From assembly GCF_000283155.1 (NCBI RefSeq), contig NW_004454224.1:8463540-8527539 (forward strand): 64,000 bases of DNA, written 5' to 3'. Origin of the DNA: Ceratotherium simum simum. Its lineage: Eukaryota > Chordata > Mammalia > Perissodactyla > Rhinocerotidae. Shown piece after piece: positions 11,840 to 23,965 of this stretch (its first letter is position 1; every line of letters begins with the position of its first letter). The notes beneath the pieces were generated by a model, which was not told where the DNA came from, made no database searches, and saw nothing but the letters and a program-made list of their open reading frames with translations. Both the position numbers and the translations under genes were made by a program.

Positions 11840-11859
11840 ACTACAACTCCCAGCAGGCC
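11840..11859 (+). promoter_or_regulatory. ZNF143/STAF-type binding site (plus)
   Basis: The plus strand reads ACTACAACTCCCAGCAGGCC, an almost complete ZNF143/STAF motif. It is in the opposite orientation to the site at 11714-11730, with about 110 bases between them. It lies at the outer edge of the ATL3 promoter island. Confidence 0.8.
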
Positions 11860-12080
11860 TTGCGGAGGGCTGGGCCCTGGCCCGCCGGCCGAGCCCTGCA
11901 CGCAGCCTAGTCCTGAGCCCAGGCCGGGGGGTGGTGGCGGCGGCCTTGGGGCAACCGGCCTCCCACCCCTACTGGCCGCGTTTGAGACGGTTTCGGTGTT
12001 TAACGCTGGCCGGGGCCACAGGTGGGCGGCACTCTGCCCTAAGCACCGAAGGGAGGCCTCAACCCTGGGTAACGTGAGCG

Positions 12081-13136
12081 TCACTGGTTTTTAACGATTT
12101 TGACTTCACAAGGAGGGGAGGCCGTGACTTCATTACCGCCATCAGCAGCTTCACCTCGTATTCCCGTCCCAGGCCAAGCTGAGGGTGCACCATCCTCTGA
12201 TCGCTCACGTAAGAACTTCCAGTGAAACCTCTTGCACCGGTTCGTCCCGCCTAAGCCATGGCCGTCTTTTGTAAACCTGAGGTTTACAGGAGCTCGTTAA
12301 GTAAGCACACTCTTTCTTAAACGGTATGGTAGATCAGTACAAAAACAAGGTTCTCCGAAAATGCTTTTTTTTTATTCACACTTCACGTGTGATTGAGAAA
12401 ATGTCAGCTGCCACCATTGAAGAATATTGTTATTTTGGACCTGTTGAGACAGGGGCGGTTGTTTTGGCATAAGTAACTGGTGGAGCTTATGGGAGGCTAA
12501 AGCTTATTCATCCCACCATCACCACCACCCCTTGGCATCATCAGTCCCTCATTTATTCGACAAATTATTCCACTTTCTTTCCTCTGCCTCTGCCTTAACT
12601 ATTATAACCTACCCTACCCAGAACCTCCTTCCACCTGCCTTTCCGCCCTGCCAAGCCCTTGAGCTGTTTGTCACTTCCCAGGTAATGAGGCCAGAGGTAA
12701 AGAGGTAAAGATAATTCTACCTAATCTTACCTAAAGAGGTCCTGTTTTGATTTCTTTTCCCCTGCGCCTTCTGATTCTCCTCAAACTCTCAAGGTTATTT
12801 GAATACCCTTCTCCAGACTCTAGATTTGAGTCTCGATTTGATCTAGACCAACTTGGGCCAGCAAGAAACTAGATGTGAACATCAGGGTAAATGGCTCCTG
12901 CCATTTCACACTGGGTGTGCAGAAGGCAGGGCCTACAGGATGTGACACAAATCCAGGGCATTATGTGGCATGCTCAGAAAGAGAGAGGGGCCAAAGGCCA
13001 TGACTTGTCACAATTGCAACACACAGTGTAAGAATTTAAAATTGCACACACATCCCAGCGTTCTCTATTCCCCTTCCCCGTCTGTCTCCAAAAGACTTCT
13101 CACCATCTGACTTATGTTTTATGAGTTTTTTTGTTT
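12081..13136. other. Intergenic, nothing recognised
   Basis: Unique-looking sequence with a C/T-rich patch at about 12530-12680. No credible exon or named repeat. Confidence 0.5.
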
Positions 13137-13140
13137 GTCT

Positions 13141-13640
13141 TGTCAGGAGAGAGGGATAATCTCCCTCTGCTCTTTTCCCTAAGGTTCTTATGGCTGGCCA
13201 AATAATTAACAAGACAGGTTAGCAGGAGAAAATAATACCAAGTTTAATAACATGTATACATGGGAGAAACTCAGAAATGAGCAACTCGTCCGTCTGTCTA
13301 AGCTGCTTGCTTAAGTATTGCAGCTAAAGGCAAGGAACGTGTTGGGGGTGGGTAGTGGTCTGGGACTTCAGAGGGCAGGAAGACAATTCTTTTCAGGGTC
13401 ATCTATAGATAATGTGGTCAGGGAGAGACAGAGTTTTTGATAAAAGGGGCTTGGTGCCTTTCCTATTGTAACCTCTATCCTACATTATCTTTACAGCCAT
13501 CATGATAGAAGATCTGTTCCAGGAAGTAGCCACTATGTCAAATTCTTTAGGCAGTTAGTGGGGGAGGTCAAATGTCCCTCAGAGAAAACAATCAAGGTAA
13601 AGAGATATATTTCATGGTGGCCAAATCTTGATCTCCCACA
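13141..13640 (-). mobile_element. Solo LTR, endogenous retrovirus class I type
   Basis: A 500-base unit with TG...CA ends (TGTCAGGAGAG to GATCTCCCACA), flanked by the 4-base duplication GTCT (13137-13140 and 13641-13644). A 4-base duplication is typical of class I (ERV1) integration. No internal retroviral sequence flanks it, so it is a solo LTR. The minus orientation is judged from the family pattern. Lies between the ATL3 and RTN3 promoters. Confidence 0.75.
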
Positions 13641-13745
13641 GTCTCTTCCCACTAGAATGTAAGTTCCAAAGGGACAGGAATTTTTGTCTGTGTTTGTTTA
13701 CTGCTATATTTATTAATTAATATTTATTGAATGAATGAATAAAGA
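13641..13745 (+). mobile_element. L2 3' end fragment
   Basis: CCCACTAGAATGTAAGTTCC, AAAGGGACAGGAATTTTTGT and TTATTGAATGAATGAATAAA are the L2 3' end. It starts just after the solo LTR. Confidence 0.75.
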
Positions 13746-14260
13746 AGATATATGTTACACCTAAGACCACTCACTCACTTTCTTGTTCCTTTAACATTAA
13801 GTACTTAACTTTTGCTTTTAAACAAAATACCCTGTTCTATTTTAGGGGCTCCTAAATAGAGATCCACTGAAATCCATCCTGTCAGGAAGTGACCAGCAAA
13901 TACTGACATTACATCTGTCTCAATACAACATCATCAAGGTCAATGTCAGAACATCAGCTGTCCCCGTATCTTATAGAAGTTTTTAGCGTGTGGAACAACA
14001 CAGTACAAATTATAGACTTTAGGATTAGCCGCAGCTTAGAAAGCAACCCCCATAAACAAGAAACATGTTTGGTTGTTATTGTTGCCTTCTCAAATACCCA
14101 GGGTCATCAAAACAGTGGACATTCAAAATGCTAAATGTTGATGATACTGATTACAGCCTGCCTTCAGCCATCTCACTCCGAATTGAGTCATGCGATTTGA
14201 CCAGAGGCTGAGCTCTCCTTGTGGTTTCCAGAAGGAGGGGACACGTAGACATGTTTGAAT

Positions 14261-14440
14261 GCTGAAGGCCACTGGCTTTAGGGTCAGACTGACCTGGCTC
14301 TGATGCTCACTAGCTGTGCAGCGTTGGGTGAGTTACTTAACCTCTTTGAACTCATTTCATCATCTGCCAAACGATTTGAATACCCAAGTCACAGAGTTGT
14401 TGTAGGTTAAATGAGATGTAAGTGTTTGGCAATTATGACT
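14261..14440 (+). mobile_element. MIR SINE
   Basis: GGTCAGACTGACCTGGCTCT, CTAGCTGTGCAGCGTTGG, GTTACTTAACCTCTTTGAA and TAGGTTAAATGAGAT follow the MIR consensus over its length. Confidence 0.85.
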
Positions 14441-15368
14441 GATACATGGTTAGTCCTCAAAAAATTGGTAATCATCATATTCATTCTGGAAAAGCAAAAC
14501 AAAGTCACAAAGATACTCATGTATTTTATGAAGTGCAAAAATAGCCAAATTGTTTTCTGCAGTGACTTCCACTGTGACTCAGGTTCCAAAGCTTTCCAAA
14601 AACGGGGCATTTGTTACGTGCCAGGCACAGCGCTAGGCAGTAATGCTGCAGTGATGCGTAAGACACATTCCTGTCCTCCAGAGACTCACAGTCTTGTGGT
14701 GTAAACAGCCAAATAAATGATAATCACTCACTGTGACTGTGCTGGGACACGGTTCAGGGTTCAGCCATCTCTCCTACCACCTACTTGCAGGATCTGTGTT
14801 TAAGCCACAGTCTGGGCACTCAGAAGGGACAGCCTGGACTACTGGCTTCCCTGGGTGTCATTTAAATATCTGGACCTTACTTTGTTCATGTATAAGATGA
14901 GTTAATGACTTGGTGTCCTAGTTTATCAAAAGAAAATAGTCAACCCCAACTCGTAGGGTGTTATAAAGTTGAGTATCAGGCCCCCAACACAGTAACACAA
15001 TAAAACCTCAAGACCTGTCAGCTGCTTCATTATTGTTATTTCAGCCAATGGCACTGCTGTCTAACACTTCAAAAAGACACTAGAAAAGATCACTAGAATT
15101 TACTGTTAAGGAAAGGAAGCAACATACCTACCAGTGTGGATAGCATGTTATTTGTGTTAAGAAGGGTGGATGAGGATATAGATTTGCTATATTCAACTTT
15201 GCATTTGCCACAAAAAGCTCCTAACAGTAGTTACCTATGTGTGTGGAAAGGGAGAGACCAGTGGGTGGAGAGGGGTTAGTGATAGAAAAAAACTTTATAG
15301 CATATATACGTTTGAATATATACATGTATATGAACATGTATATGATGTGAACATATTCAAAAAAATTT

Positions 15369-15600
15369 GGGGGCCGGCCCCGTGGCATAGCGGTTAAGTG
15401 CGCGTGCTCCGCTACTGGCGGCCCGGGGTTCAGATCCCGGGCGCGCACCAATGCACCGCTTGTCAGGCCATGCTGTGGCCGTGTCCCGTATAAAGTGGAG
15501 GAAGATAGGCACAGACGTTAGCCCAGGGCCAGTCTTCCTCAGCAAAAAGAGGAGGATTGGCATGGATGTTAGCTCAGGGCTGATCTTCTTCACCAAAAAG
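15369..15600 (+). mobile_element. ERE SINE, GAAGATG-tail type
   Basis: The typical head is followed by TATAAAGTGGAGGAAGAT and two GTTAGC units, then a TAAAATAAAATAAAA-like end. The only ERE in the intergenic stretch between ATL3 and RTN3. Confidence 0.93.
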
Positions 15601-16249
15601 TAAAATAAAATAAAACTTATAAAAAAATTTTTTTAAGTTAAAATATATAAATTTTTTCTAGAAGTCAAGGAAAAAATGGGGTAATGAGATGGCCTAGAAG
15701 CTGAGGTGGGAAATTAGCTGTGTATATACCAGTCCTATAAGAACAAGGACAAGGAAGAAGAGGCCCAGCCCAGTGCCTCAGCAGTAAAAATCGCTCAACC
15801 AAACTCCTGAGAAATGGTTATGCTCCAGTGAGCATTTTAAAAATCCCATCTGAGCCTCTCCTTGCCTGAAAACCTTTACTGAATCCCCATTAGCCTCAAG
15901 ACAAAGCCTCAATTCTTTAGTGCTGTGTTACTGCTTCTCCACGCTCTGGCCCCAGTGCATCTTCCCTATTTTACCTCCTGCTTGTCCCAAATCAAGCCCT
16001 TGGCTCTAGCCAACCTGGGCTAACCACATCCAAAACAACTTGCACACGGCCACACTTCTGAGCATCCAGCCACCACAGAGGGCTGTGCAGTCTGTGTGTT
16101 GCACTAAGGCGGCCTGTGGAGGGGAGGAGCAAGAGGGGATCAAATCTAGGCCACGGTTTGCTAGCCAAGCTGGCACTGAAGTGTATCATGGGCTGGGCTG
16201 GGAGCAAGGGGTGCTTTTTTGTGACTGGTCTGCCCAGAAGGTCTTATTG

Positions 16250-16635
16250 TATACTGGCACAAAAGCAGCCCTACATTTGCTTCACACCTTTCCCCCCTGC
16301 CTTTAATGACCTCCTTACCACTTCAAACTCCTATCTGACCCTGAGCATCTTCATAAAACCTCCCCAAGCCACTATAACTCCATAGCAACTCCTTTCTCTC
16401 TCAAATTCACACAATTCACTTGCCATCTAATCAAAGCATTCTAGTTTTGTGTTATTTGGGCTTGTTTTTGGTTGCTATTTAATTTGTATTTTTTAACCTT
16501 ATGTGAGTATATTCTAAGCCCCAACTAGCTTGTAAGCTCATTGAAAACAGGACAAATATTTTTTGATTCCCTCCAAATTTCCCAGGATAGTGTCATACAC
16601 AGAACAGGTGATCAGTAAACATTTGTGGAACAAAT
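16250..16635 (+). mobile_element. L2 3' end fragment
   Basis: CATCTTCATAAAACCTCCCC, CTTGTAAGCTCATTGAAAAC and AGTAAACATTTGTGGAACAA match the L2 3' region. Intergenic. Confidence 0.65.
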
Positions 16636-18449
16636 CACATACACAAATAACACCCCAGGAAGAGTCAGTCTTAGGGAAGTTTACTCGTACAGCAAGAGAC
16701 AGCAGGAAGGAAAGGCAGCTTCAAGAATTGGACCGAGCACAAAGACCTCTTATGTAATAAATCTGAAGGGTCAGAAGAGACCACCAAGACCACATCAGTG
16801 TTTTGATTTTTAGCTTCTTTTCTCTGCTTCTACATATCATGGAAATGGGCTTCCTTTCCAGCCAGGGTCTCCAGATCCTAGCAATTGCTGTCAGGGTTAG
16901 CGACTAGCATCATTCATCTCCTTATCAAGCACCTAATAACATAAATTTTTTAAATTTATGTATTTATCAGAATGGGTAGATAACTGGCTTGGTTATAAGA
17001 TTGGCTTGTTTTTCCCTTTGCCCTCTAAAGGACAGGCTGCGGCATTATCAACTGATGTTGTAAGTGCCAGCGTAAGATACTTGCCACGAAGTTATTTTGG
17101 GAAATATTCTGTGCATTTTTTCAGAGCGTTGCAATGGCCAGGAGTTTTTGCCTGCCTGGGCTTTACCTGACCTTAAAAACTGTCAAGGGCACATGTAGTC
17201 CTCTGCCTCTTCTAGAAGATTTCCACTGGTCAGATCTCTTTTCCTGTCAGTAGCCACCTGGCTGCCTAACCGCTCCTTCATGAGGCTGCATCTTTACAGG
17301 ATCTGCTGATCCTGCAATTGCCCTTCGGGTCCTCAATTGCTGCTTTAGCAATAACAAGACCTACAGCCTTCATTTTTATTATTTCCGGTCTACGTTCCCT
17401 TTTTAAAAGAATTATGCACATTTCAAATATTTTGACTAGACAGATATAGGGAGAAGGCTTTGAATTTCTCAAGCCAACCAAAGAGAAGCCAAAAAATGAA
17501 CAAAATCCAGTATAAGCTAGATATCTCGTTTCAAATACATTTTCTGCTAAGGACCCCTTTTAGGCTATGAATCAAGTTCGATTATGTGTGTTTTGTGCCA
17601 TATTCTCAATTTTTAATACCTCCTTTTCCCATCCCCCATAACCACAGCCAGGATGTTATCTCCGGGCTTTTCTTTTCTCATTAGCTCAGCTGTTTTTCCT
17701 TCAAAATATGTCTTCTCTACCTGATAGCCTATTCGGAGGAAAGGACACCCTTAAGACCCAAGGTGGACACCTCTTTGGGAACAGTAACGCGATAAGAATA
17801 CGAAGCAGGTTCTGCAGCTGCATTGCAATGTGACTGGAATGAATAAATAGCTTTTCATTCTGTACAGCATCTTTCTCCATCTACCAAACGGAAGACCGTG
17901 CCATCTCCGCCTCACAGTGATGAGATATTACGACACATCCAGAAAAATTCATGAAGCACCTCGCAGAGCGGGCCCCCTGCACATTGCGGTTTTCACTTTT
18001 CACTGGAGTGACAGGCGGGAACGTATCAGACAAAAGACACAGGCTCTGGAATTTACGGGAGAGATATTCTCCAGCTAATGGAAGTAAAAAGAAACTGCTA
18101 TCGTTAAAACACATAATCTGCCGACCCTAAAACATTCACGTCAAGAGTCACGAAGAAACACTAACCCGCAGAGCCCTCTCCCGCTTCAGCCGCAGTGGTG
18201 GGCGGAGCTTGGCGCTTGGCCACGCCCCTTGCGTCTGGTCCCCGAGGGGCGCGGCCCGCAGCCGCCGAGCGGGCGCTGCGTGACGCCCGTTCTGCCCCTC
18301 CTTCCCTGCAAGAGCGCGGAGGGACAGTTCTTGCGCCTGCGCCCTGCGTCTCTGGGCGCCCCAACGCGGCCGCCCCCCGCCCCCGCCGCCCGCCCGAGGC
18401 CCCTTTGTGCGCCTGCGCGCTCGCACTCCCGCCCTCTGGCTGCGCTCGG

Positions 18450-18597
18450 CTCAGTCGGTCAGTCTGTCGGAGTCTGTCCTCGGAGAAGGAGGAGTGAAGG
18501 GACTTCGGAGAGCCAGCTGCCTCGTTGATTTCTTTCCCCTCCCTCTCTCCCGCCCCAAGTCTCTCTTCACCCGTCTCCCGCTCTTGCTCGCGCAGCC
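18450..18597 (+). other. RTN3: RTN3 5' untranslated region
   Basis: The stretch from about the CAGTCGGTCAGTCTGTCGG motif to the start codon resembles the known RTN3 leader: an A/G-rich middle, then a pyrimidine-rich CCCTCCCTCTCTCCCGCCCC run. No upstream ATG is seen in it. The exact 5' end is inferred. Confidence 0.65.
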
Positions 18598-18739
18598 ATG
18601 GCGGAGCCGTCGGCGGCCACCCAGTCCCCGTCCGTCTCCTCGTCGTCCTCCGGGGCCGAGCCCTCCGCGCCCGGCGGCAGCGGCAGCCAGGGAGCCTGCC
18701 CCGCCCTGGGGACGAAGAGCTGCGGCTCCTCCTGTGCGG
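18598..18739 (+). CDS. RTN3: RTN3 exon 1 (reticulon-3 N terminus)
   Basis: The ATG lies in a strong start context (CAGCCATGG). The exon encodes 47 residues plus one base: [20 protein letters not shown], then a Gly/Ser/Pro stretch to KSCGSSCA, and a GTGAGC donor follows. The sequence matches the shared N terminus of reticulon-3 isoforms. It is low-complexity, rich in Ser, Ala, Pro and Gly, with a cysteine cluster at the end. Reticulon-3 is an ER membrane protein that bends tubules through a C-terminal reticulon-homology domain with two hydrophobic hairpins; that domain is encoded beyond the right edge. The exon ends in phase 1. Confidence 0.97.
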
Positions 18740-21529
18740 GTGAGCGCCGGGGCCCCCGCCCTCGGGAGGGGGTCGCGGGGAGGCCGGGCACCCTCGCCTC
18801 CTGGAGGCTGCAGCCCCGGGCGTGAGCGTCTGGAACCTGGGCTCGGGGAGGGGAGCATCAGGTTGTGCAGGCGGTGAGGAAAAAACGGGGTGTGGGGGGC
18901 GGGGAGGGAGTCTGGAGGGTGGGCGTCAACGCCGAGCCCTGGCAGGTGGGGAAAAACACCAGTTCGGGGGAGCAGAGCCCTGAACCGGGGCGATTTAGTG
19001 GAGGATTAGGGAGATTGAGAGGATTGGGGCAGGTTGGTTGTAGGAGAAATGACTAGTTAGGATTTTGAGCCGATGGTGGTGGAAGGGTTGCATTACAGGT
19101 TTGCAGACAGGTGTTGACATAGTCAGACATTCGTGGTAGGCTTCCAAAAATATATATTGTTTTCTGGTTGCCCGTGGGGAGAGTGAGGAAGTTGAATGGA
19201 AACATGGTAGCCGTTTTCTGTCCTGTTTTCATCTGCCTTTAGTTTTTTGAGGCTAGGCTCGCTAAATGCCCGATTTTTCTGAGGCGCCGAGGTCGAAGAA
19301 GGCGTGATGAGAGAATAGCTCGGGGGAGATTTGGGAGGGAGGTGCTGATGGTTCAAGATGGATCCGTGGCTGCCTCTGCAACACAGCCTGCTCTTCGCTG
19401 GCGCGGCGTGGGGGCGGGGACATGCAATCATTTGCTTATATTCTAGAAGATAATAAATAGAGTCACGCCAAGCCATCAACATATTTTGATTTCGTGCTTT
19501 CTGTGGGCTGTTATTGATCGCAGTATAACAAAAGGGGGTGTTTACCGCAGAAAGGGAGGAGGGGGAGAAAATTCAGACAAAGCAGGGGCTGGTTGAACCC
19601 CCTTCTCCCATCTCTGAAAAACTAGGAGGGAAGCTGCAGGCCGCTTTTCGTTTCTATTGTATCCGCGTCTGCTTGTTGGTAGGAGCTGGCTGGCAAGCTC
19701 CCCTCGTGCAGAGATCTGCAGTGCAGATGCCTTCTTGAGGGGAAAAAAAATGCACCATGAGCAGGTGGTGGTTTTTAAAGGAGCTCAGTCTTTGAAGAAG
19801 AAGAAAAAAAGGCTTTTTGTCAAAAGAAGAGCCATAAACTCTGGAGAGTATCGATAATTTTGCTCTCTAGTTAGTTACCTTAAAGGATTTTGAGAAGTTT
19901 TAAAATACTTCTTGTCTCCTTCGCCAGAGTCTTGGGTCGATCGTTCTAAAGAACATAAAATTTCTGATCTCAGCTTTAGATATACTCCCTACATGTTTTT
20001 CAAACAGTAGATTTCCACATAAGAGCTTTGGTACTCTGTTGGATTTTCCAGTGTGGTTATGGCCATTTCAGTAGAAACAGTATCAGGAAGCTTCTGCAAG
20101 GTCAAGATTAGCTGTCCAGATAGAAGAATGAGGCAGCAAATTTAGCACCCTTGTTCTGTTTAAGCCACCAGCGTTTCTCCTCCAAATTTTTGTGTTCTAG
20201 GCAAAGGTCCAGATGAACAGCAGCTTCCCTATAACTTAGCAACTTGGTGTTTTGGCTTTAATCATTTGTCATTGTGGACTGTTCAGTTGTTGGCTCTTGT
20301 GCGTACTTTTTGATTTTGTTTTATTTGAAATTTTTGATTCACCTGAAAATTAAATGGGATAGATAGATACTCTATCTTAAACTCTTATCCATTACAAATG
20401 TGTATTAATATTGTCTAAAAAGCATTAATACAGTTTTGGTGGTCCCAAGGCAAGATCGTCGTTTGTCAGGTCACTACTTGAAAAGTTTAGCTTAAGATAA
20501 TGCAATATATAGTCATCATTTCATTGCAGAAGCTCTTCCTCCTTTCGGGATGTTTTTTTCATCTCTCAGAGGAAGTGTCTCAGGCTTTTGCACCATGAAA
20601 AAAGATGGTTTGTTATTCCAAAATTGAACTCGTTTAAAATGGATATAAAAAAAATCTGCCTTGATTGTTTAAAAAATCTACAAATGTTGATGTCAAACCT
20701 TCAGCTTCACATTCTTTCACCAAGCTCCTCTTGGTTTTGGAGACTTTCAGTAAGTAAAAGAAAACTCAGTGGTCGCTTGGTGTCCTGCAGGGAGCAATTT
20801 TTGTCTTGACTGGCCTGTTTGGTAACGAATTTTAGAAATATGAGTTCTTACCTAAAGGTGGAGAATGAGTGAAGGCACTCTGTGGTCCACTGCCTCGGGT
20901 ACTAGTGCAGCCAGTGATGTAATATGCTTGGGGAAGGAGGTCAGGCCGGGATTGGCTTCCCAGATTTCTGCCTTTGAAGGAAACCAAAAGATTTCAAAGG
21001 CAGAAGTTTGAGGTTGAGATAGAAGACGCTTAAATATCTAGTGTTCTTTTCAGGATGAAGGTTGTCGTCATTACACATCAAGTATAGATCCATGTCTAAT
21101 TTATACATGTCTAATGGTTTCCAAATGCCTGTGTGAGCTTTAAAAGTGCTTTAATAGTTTACTTTCTATAGCCTTTGAACTTCTGTAGCTTCTTAGAGAC
21201 TGTTCTCTGTTATTGCTATGAAAATCATGATGCCAAAATAAAGCTGCATTTCTTGTATCTGTTTGTGGAAATTGGCTCGAAGCAAAAACAGCTTGGACAA
21301 TTAAAAAAAAAAAGTTTTTGCTTTAAATACTTCTTTCCTCACTCCTGAAACTTAGTTGTTTTGTGTACTTTTTATGGCATCATTTTCACACTTTGTTCTA
21401 ACATGTCAATTAAATGTGAGTGTGTAATTTGTATTTTCTGGCTTAACCCTTAAATAAAAAGGAATTTGACCACCTGTTCTGCGCTGACATGATCTGTATT
21501 ATATTCATGTCAAATTATCAGTGACTGTA

Positions 21530-21640
21530 TAACATGGTGATAAACACACAGACTTAAGCCCCAGAGACACCCAGATTTCAATCGTGACTCTTGTCGCTTA
21601 TTAATTATATGACCTTGTGCAGATCCTGAGCCTCAGCAAT
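21530..21640 (+). mobile_element. MIR SINE fragment
   Basis: AACATGGTGATAAACACACA, CAGATTTCAATCGTGACTCT and ATATGACCTTGTGCA follow the MIR 5' half. Confidence 0.65.
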
Positions 21641-22151
21641 GTGACCTAGACAAATTTGCTTTGCACCCTGAAAACCTAACTTTTATTGAATAACAGTACT
21701 TAATATTTGATACATCTATCTGCAGGTTACAAACTATTCACACATAGATACAAAATAGCAATAGAATTACAAGTGAGGAATCATAATCTTCCTCACAACA
21801 AAGGAAGATCTTATACCTTTTTCTTCTTTCTAAAAATGAGTCTGTTGTTTCAGCTTTTGAACCCCTCACCTTAATGTCTTAAAAGCTGCCGCCCCTTTCA
21901 TTCAGCTTGTCTGTTAAAGATGTCGGTGGGGGAGCCAAGATGTTTTGTAGATGGCTTGGCATGACATCAATATGTTTCAATATTTTCTGCAGCATTCTGC
22001 CCATAATAAGTGTAGTTATGACACATTATGAAACTCTTTATCTGTGGAAGCAAGAAGACAGGAGACAGCAGGAATGGTCATGTCAGTATGGTTTACAAAT
22101 GCCTATTGACTTGGATTGTTTTTTATTTCCCAGGAATAAAAATTTTTCTTC

Positions 22152-22445
22152 TTTTTTCTTTTTTTTTTTTTGGTGAGGAAGATCAGCCTTGAGCTAACAT
22201 CCATGCCAATCCACCTCTTTTTTGCTGAGGGAGATCAGCCCTGAGCTAACATCTGCCAATCCTCCTCTTTCTGCTGAGGCAGACTGGCCCTGGGCTAACA
22301 TCTGTGCCCATCTTCCTCCACTTTATGTGGGACGCCGCCACAGCATGGCCTGACAAGCAGTGCCTCCGTGCATGCCCGGGATCCAAACCCCGGGCCGCCA
22401 GCAGCGGAGTGCGCGAACTTAACCGCTACGCCACAGGGCCGGCCC
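22152..22445 (-). mobile_element. ERE SINE with a triplicated tail unit
   Basis: Minus-strand copy with GGGCCGGCCC at its right end. The tail has three successive units of the type GAGCTAACATC...CCTC, instead of the usual two. Lies in RTN3 intron 1. Confidence 0.92.
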
Positions 22446-23854
22446 AAAAGGTTTCTTTTAATGCTGTTTTCTTTTAGAGTCAAATTCACAAATAATTTAA
22501 CCACTCTGATCAAACAAACCAGTCTACATATATTTAACAGGCAGACCTTAGCCCTAAATTGAAGTCTCTAGGAGATTGTTTACGAAGTTATTGGTAAGAA
22601 CATCAGTGTTTTTATTATTTTAGAGATGGTCTGAAAACAAAATAAAACTATTATTGCTTGTATTCTGCGGTGAGGAAATTATATATTCGTCCTAATAATA
22701 GGAGTCACCTGTCTAATCCTGTACGTGTTTCAAGCACTTGTAAATGATCTTTGGTAATGAGGGAATTGGTGACATGTCATTGAAGGGAAAAGGGAAAGTT
22801 AAGGTTTCCAATTTTATTTGAGCCAAGAGGTTGTTCTGTAGAAAGGCGCTTCGCTCTGGACTAGCGGTAATCCTAGAATTTACCCTTTTTGTAATTCTGG
22901 AATTACAGAGGCTCCAAATAAATGATTGACTATGCATATTCATTGTATGTACTTAGCTTATAGTTTGTGTTCAACTTTATGGTTAATGATGAATTTATAA
23001 CTGCCTCCTAAACTGTACAGGCTTGCGAAAAATATATCAATTTTGTAGTAAAACTTTTTAGATAAAAATTACCAAGTTGATATTATATTCATATAATGAA
23101 CTCGTTCAGAAGTTGCCCAGGAAACTGACTTACCTTTTATCCTGTTCATTGATAACAGCTGTTAATTCTAGAATTATTTTGGATCATTAGGTATGCTATA
23201 GATGTTCTGAAAAAAGTGTGTATGCTGAATAAGTTTAGCTAGAATCAGTATTGCTTGTGATTGCATCATTGAAGTCTTTTACTACATATCTGTGACTTAT
23301 GTAAGACATGTTCCCCTGTGATATTGCAATTTCCGAGAGAATCCCTTTAAACTGTATAGGATTTGTGTTTCTATTTTACATTATTTGGGAGGGGTAATTG
23401 TCAGCAGGTAGCCCACTCTTGTGATGGTCTTTTTAAATTTCACCATTTTCTCCAGTCAACTGATTTATTTCTGCTTGTAAGGACATCATCATAACCTAAC
23501 CAGGAGGGGACATGTGAGCTTTTTGACAAGTTCCTCATTGGCAGCTTGCCGTTGAGGATATGTTGAAGGGTATTCTGGAAAATTTTCTTAGCAAAACTAA
23601 TACAGAGCCCCTTTTGTCCTGTTACCTGAAAACATTTCAACAGGGAGCATTGTCTTCATGTTCTACAGAAGGTAGAAATATTTTATTTTTATGTCTTACA
23701 CTTGTGTCCTGGTTTATGTTTTAAGTTGTACCTATACATTAACTTAATTCAGCAAATGTTTGAGCAGACATTGTTAGGTGCTGTGGGAGTTAGGAAGGTG
23801 GATAAAACATAGATCATCCCTCTAGAGGCTATATTCAGTAGGAGAAAGACTTGT

Positions 23855-23965
23855 CTGATGTTTATCTGTGAGGTAGGTAGCAATATAAACTTCATTTTAC
23901 AGTTGAGGAATTAGGCTCAGAGAGAGTAAATTATAAACCCAAAGGTTTGTGGCTGTGAAGTTGAG
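23855..23965 (-). mobile_element. MIR SINE fragment
   Basis: GTGAGGTAGGTAGCAATATA, TTCATTTTACAGTTGAGGAA and CTCAGAGAGAGTAAATTA are reversed MIR core sequence. Confidence 0.7.

Larger units (their letters stand above)
10840..12080 (-). promoter_or_regulatory. ATL3: ATL3 CpG-island promoter region
   Basis: This is a dense run of CpG and G/C with long spurious open frames on both strands. It includes a paired GC box (GGGGCGGGCCGGGGCGGG) at 11591-11608, an NRF1-like TGCGCGTGCGCG at 11649-11660, and two ZNF143-type motifs. It surrounds ATL3 exon 1. The start of transcription cannot be placed exactly from sequence; it probably lies between 11390 and 11700. The island extends well upstream of the gene, so divergent transcription on the plus strand is plausible. 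A 100-base gap interrupts it. Confidence 0.85.
14441..18149. other. Intergenic between the two promoters
   Basis: Besides the ERE at 15369 and L2-like text at 15.84-16.63 kb, I find no gene. Short open frames here have no recognisable content. Confidence 0.5.
18150..18900 (+). promoter_or_regulatory. RTN3: RTN3 CpG-island promoter
   Basis: A CpG- and GC-rich block ends at RTN3 exon 1. Visible elements are a GC box GTGGGCGGAGC at about 18198-18208, CCACGCCCCTT at about 18220-18230, and two NRF1-like repeats, TGCGCCTGCGCC at 18332-18343 and TGCGCCTGCGCG at 18408-18419. No TATA box stands at a convincing distance. This is a broad, housekeeping-type promoter. Confidence 0.85.

Noticed and set aside
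10730..11910. Long open frames on both strands across the CpG island, including one of 369 codons
   Set aside because: They run through the N gap, are rich in Arg/Pro/Gly/Ala as expected of GC-rich DNA with few stop codons, and match no known protein. Only the 46-base ATL3 exon 1 within them is supported.
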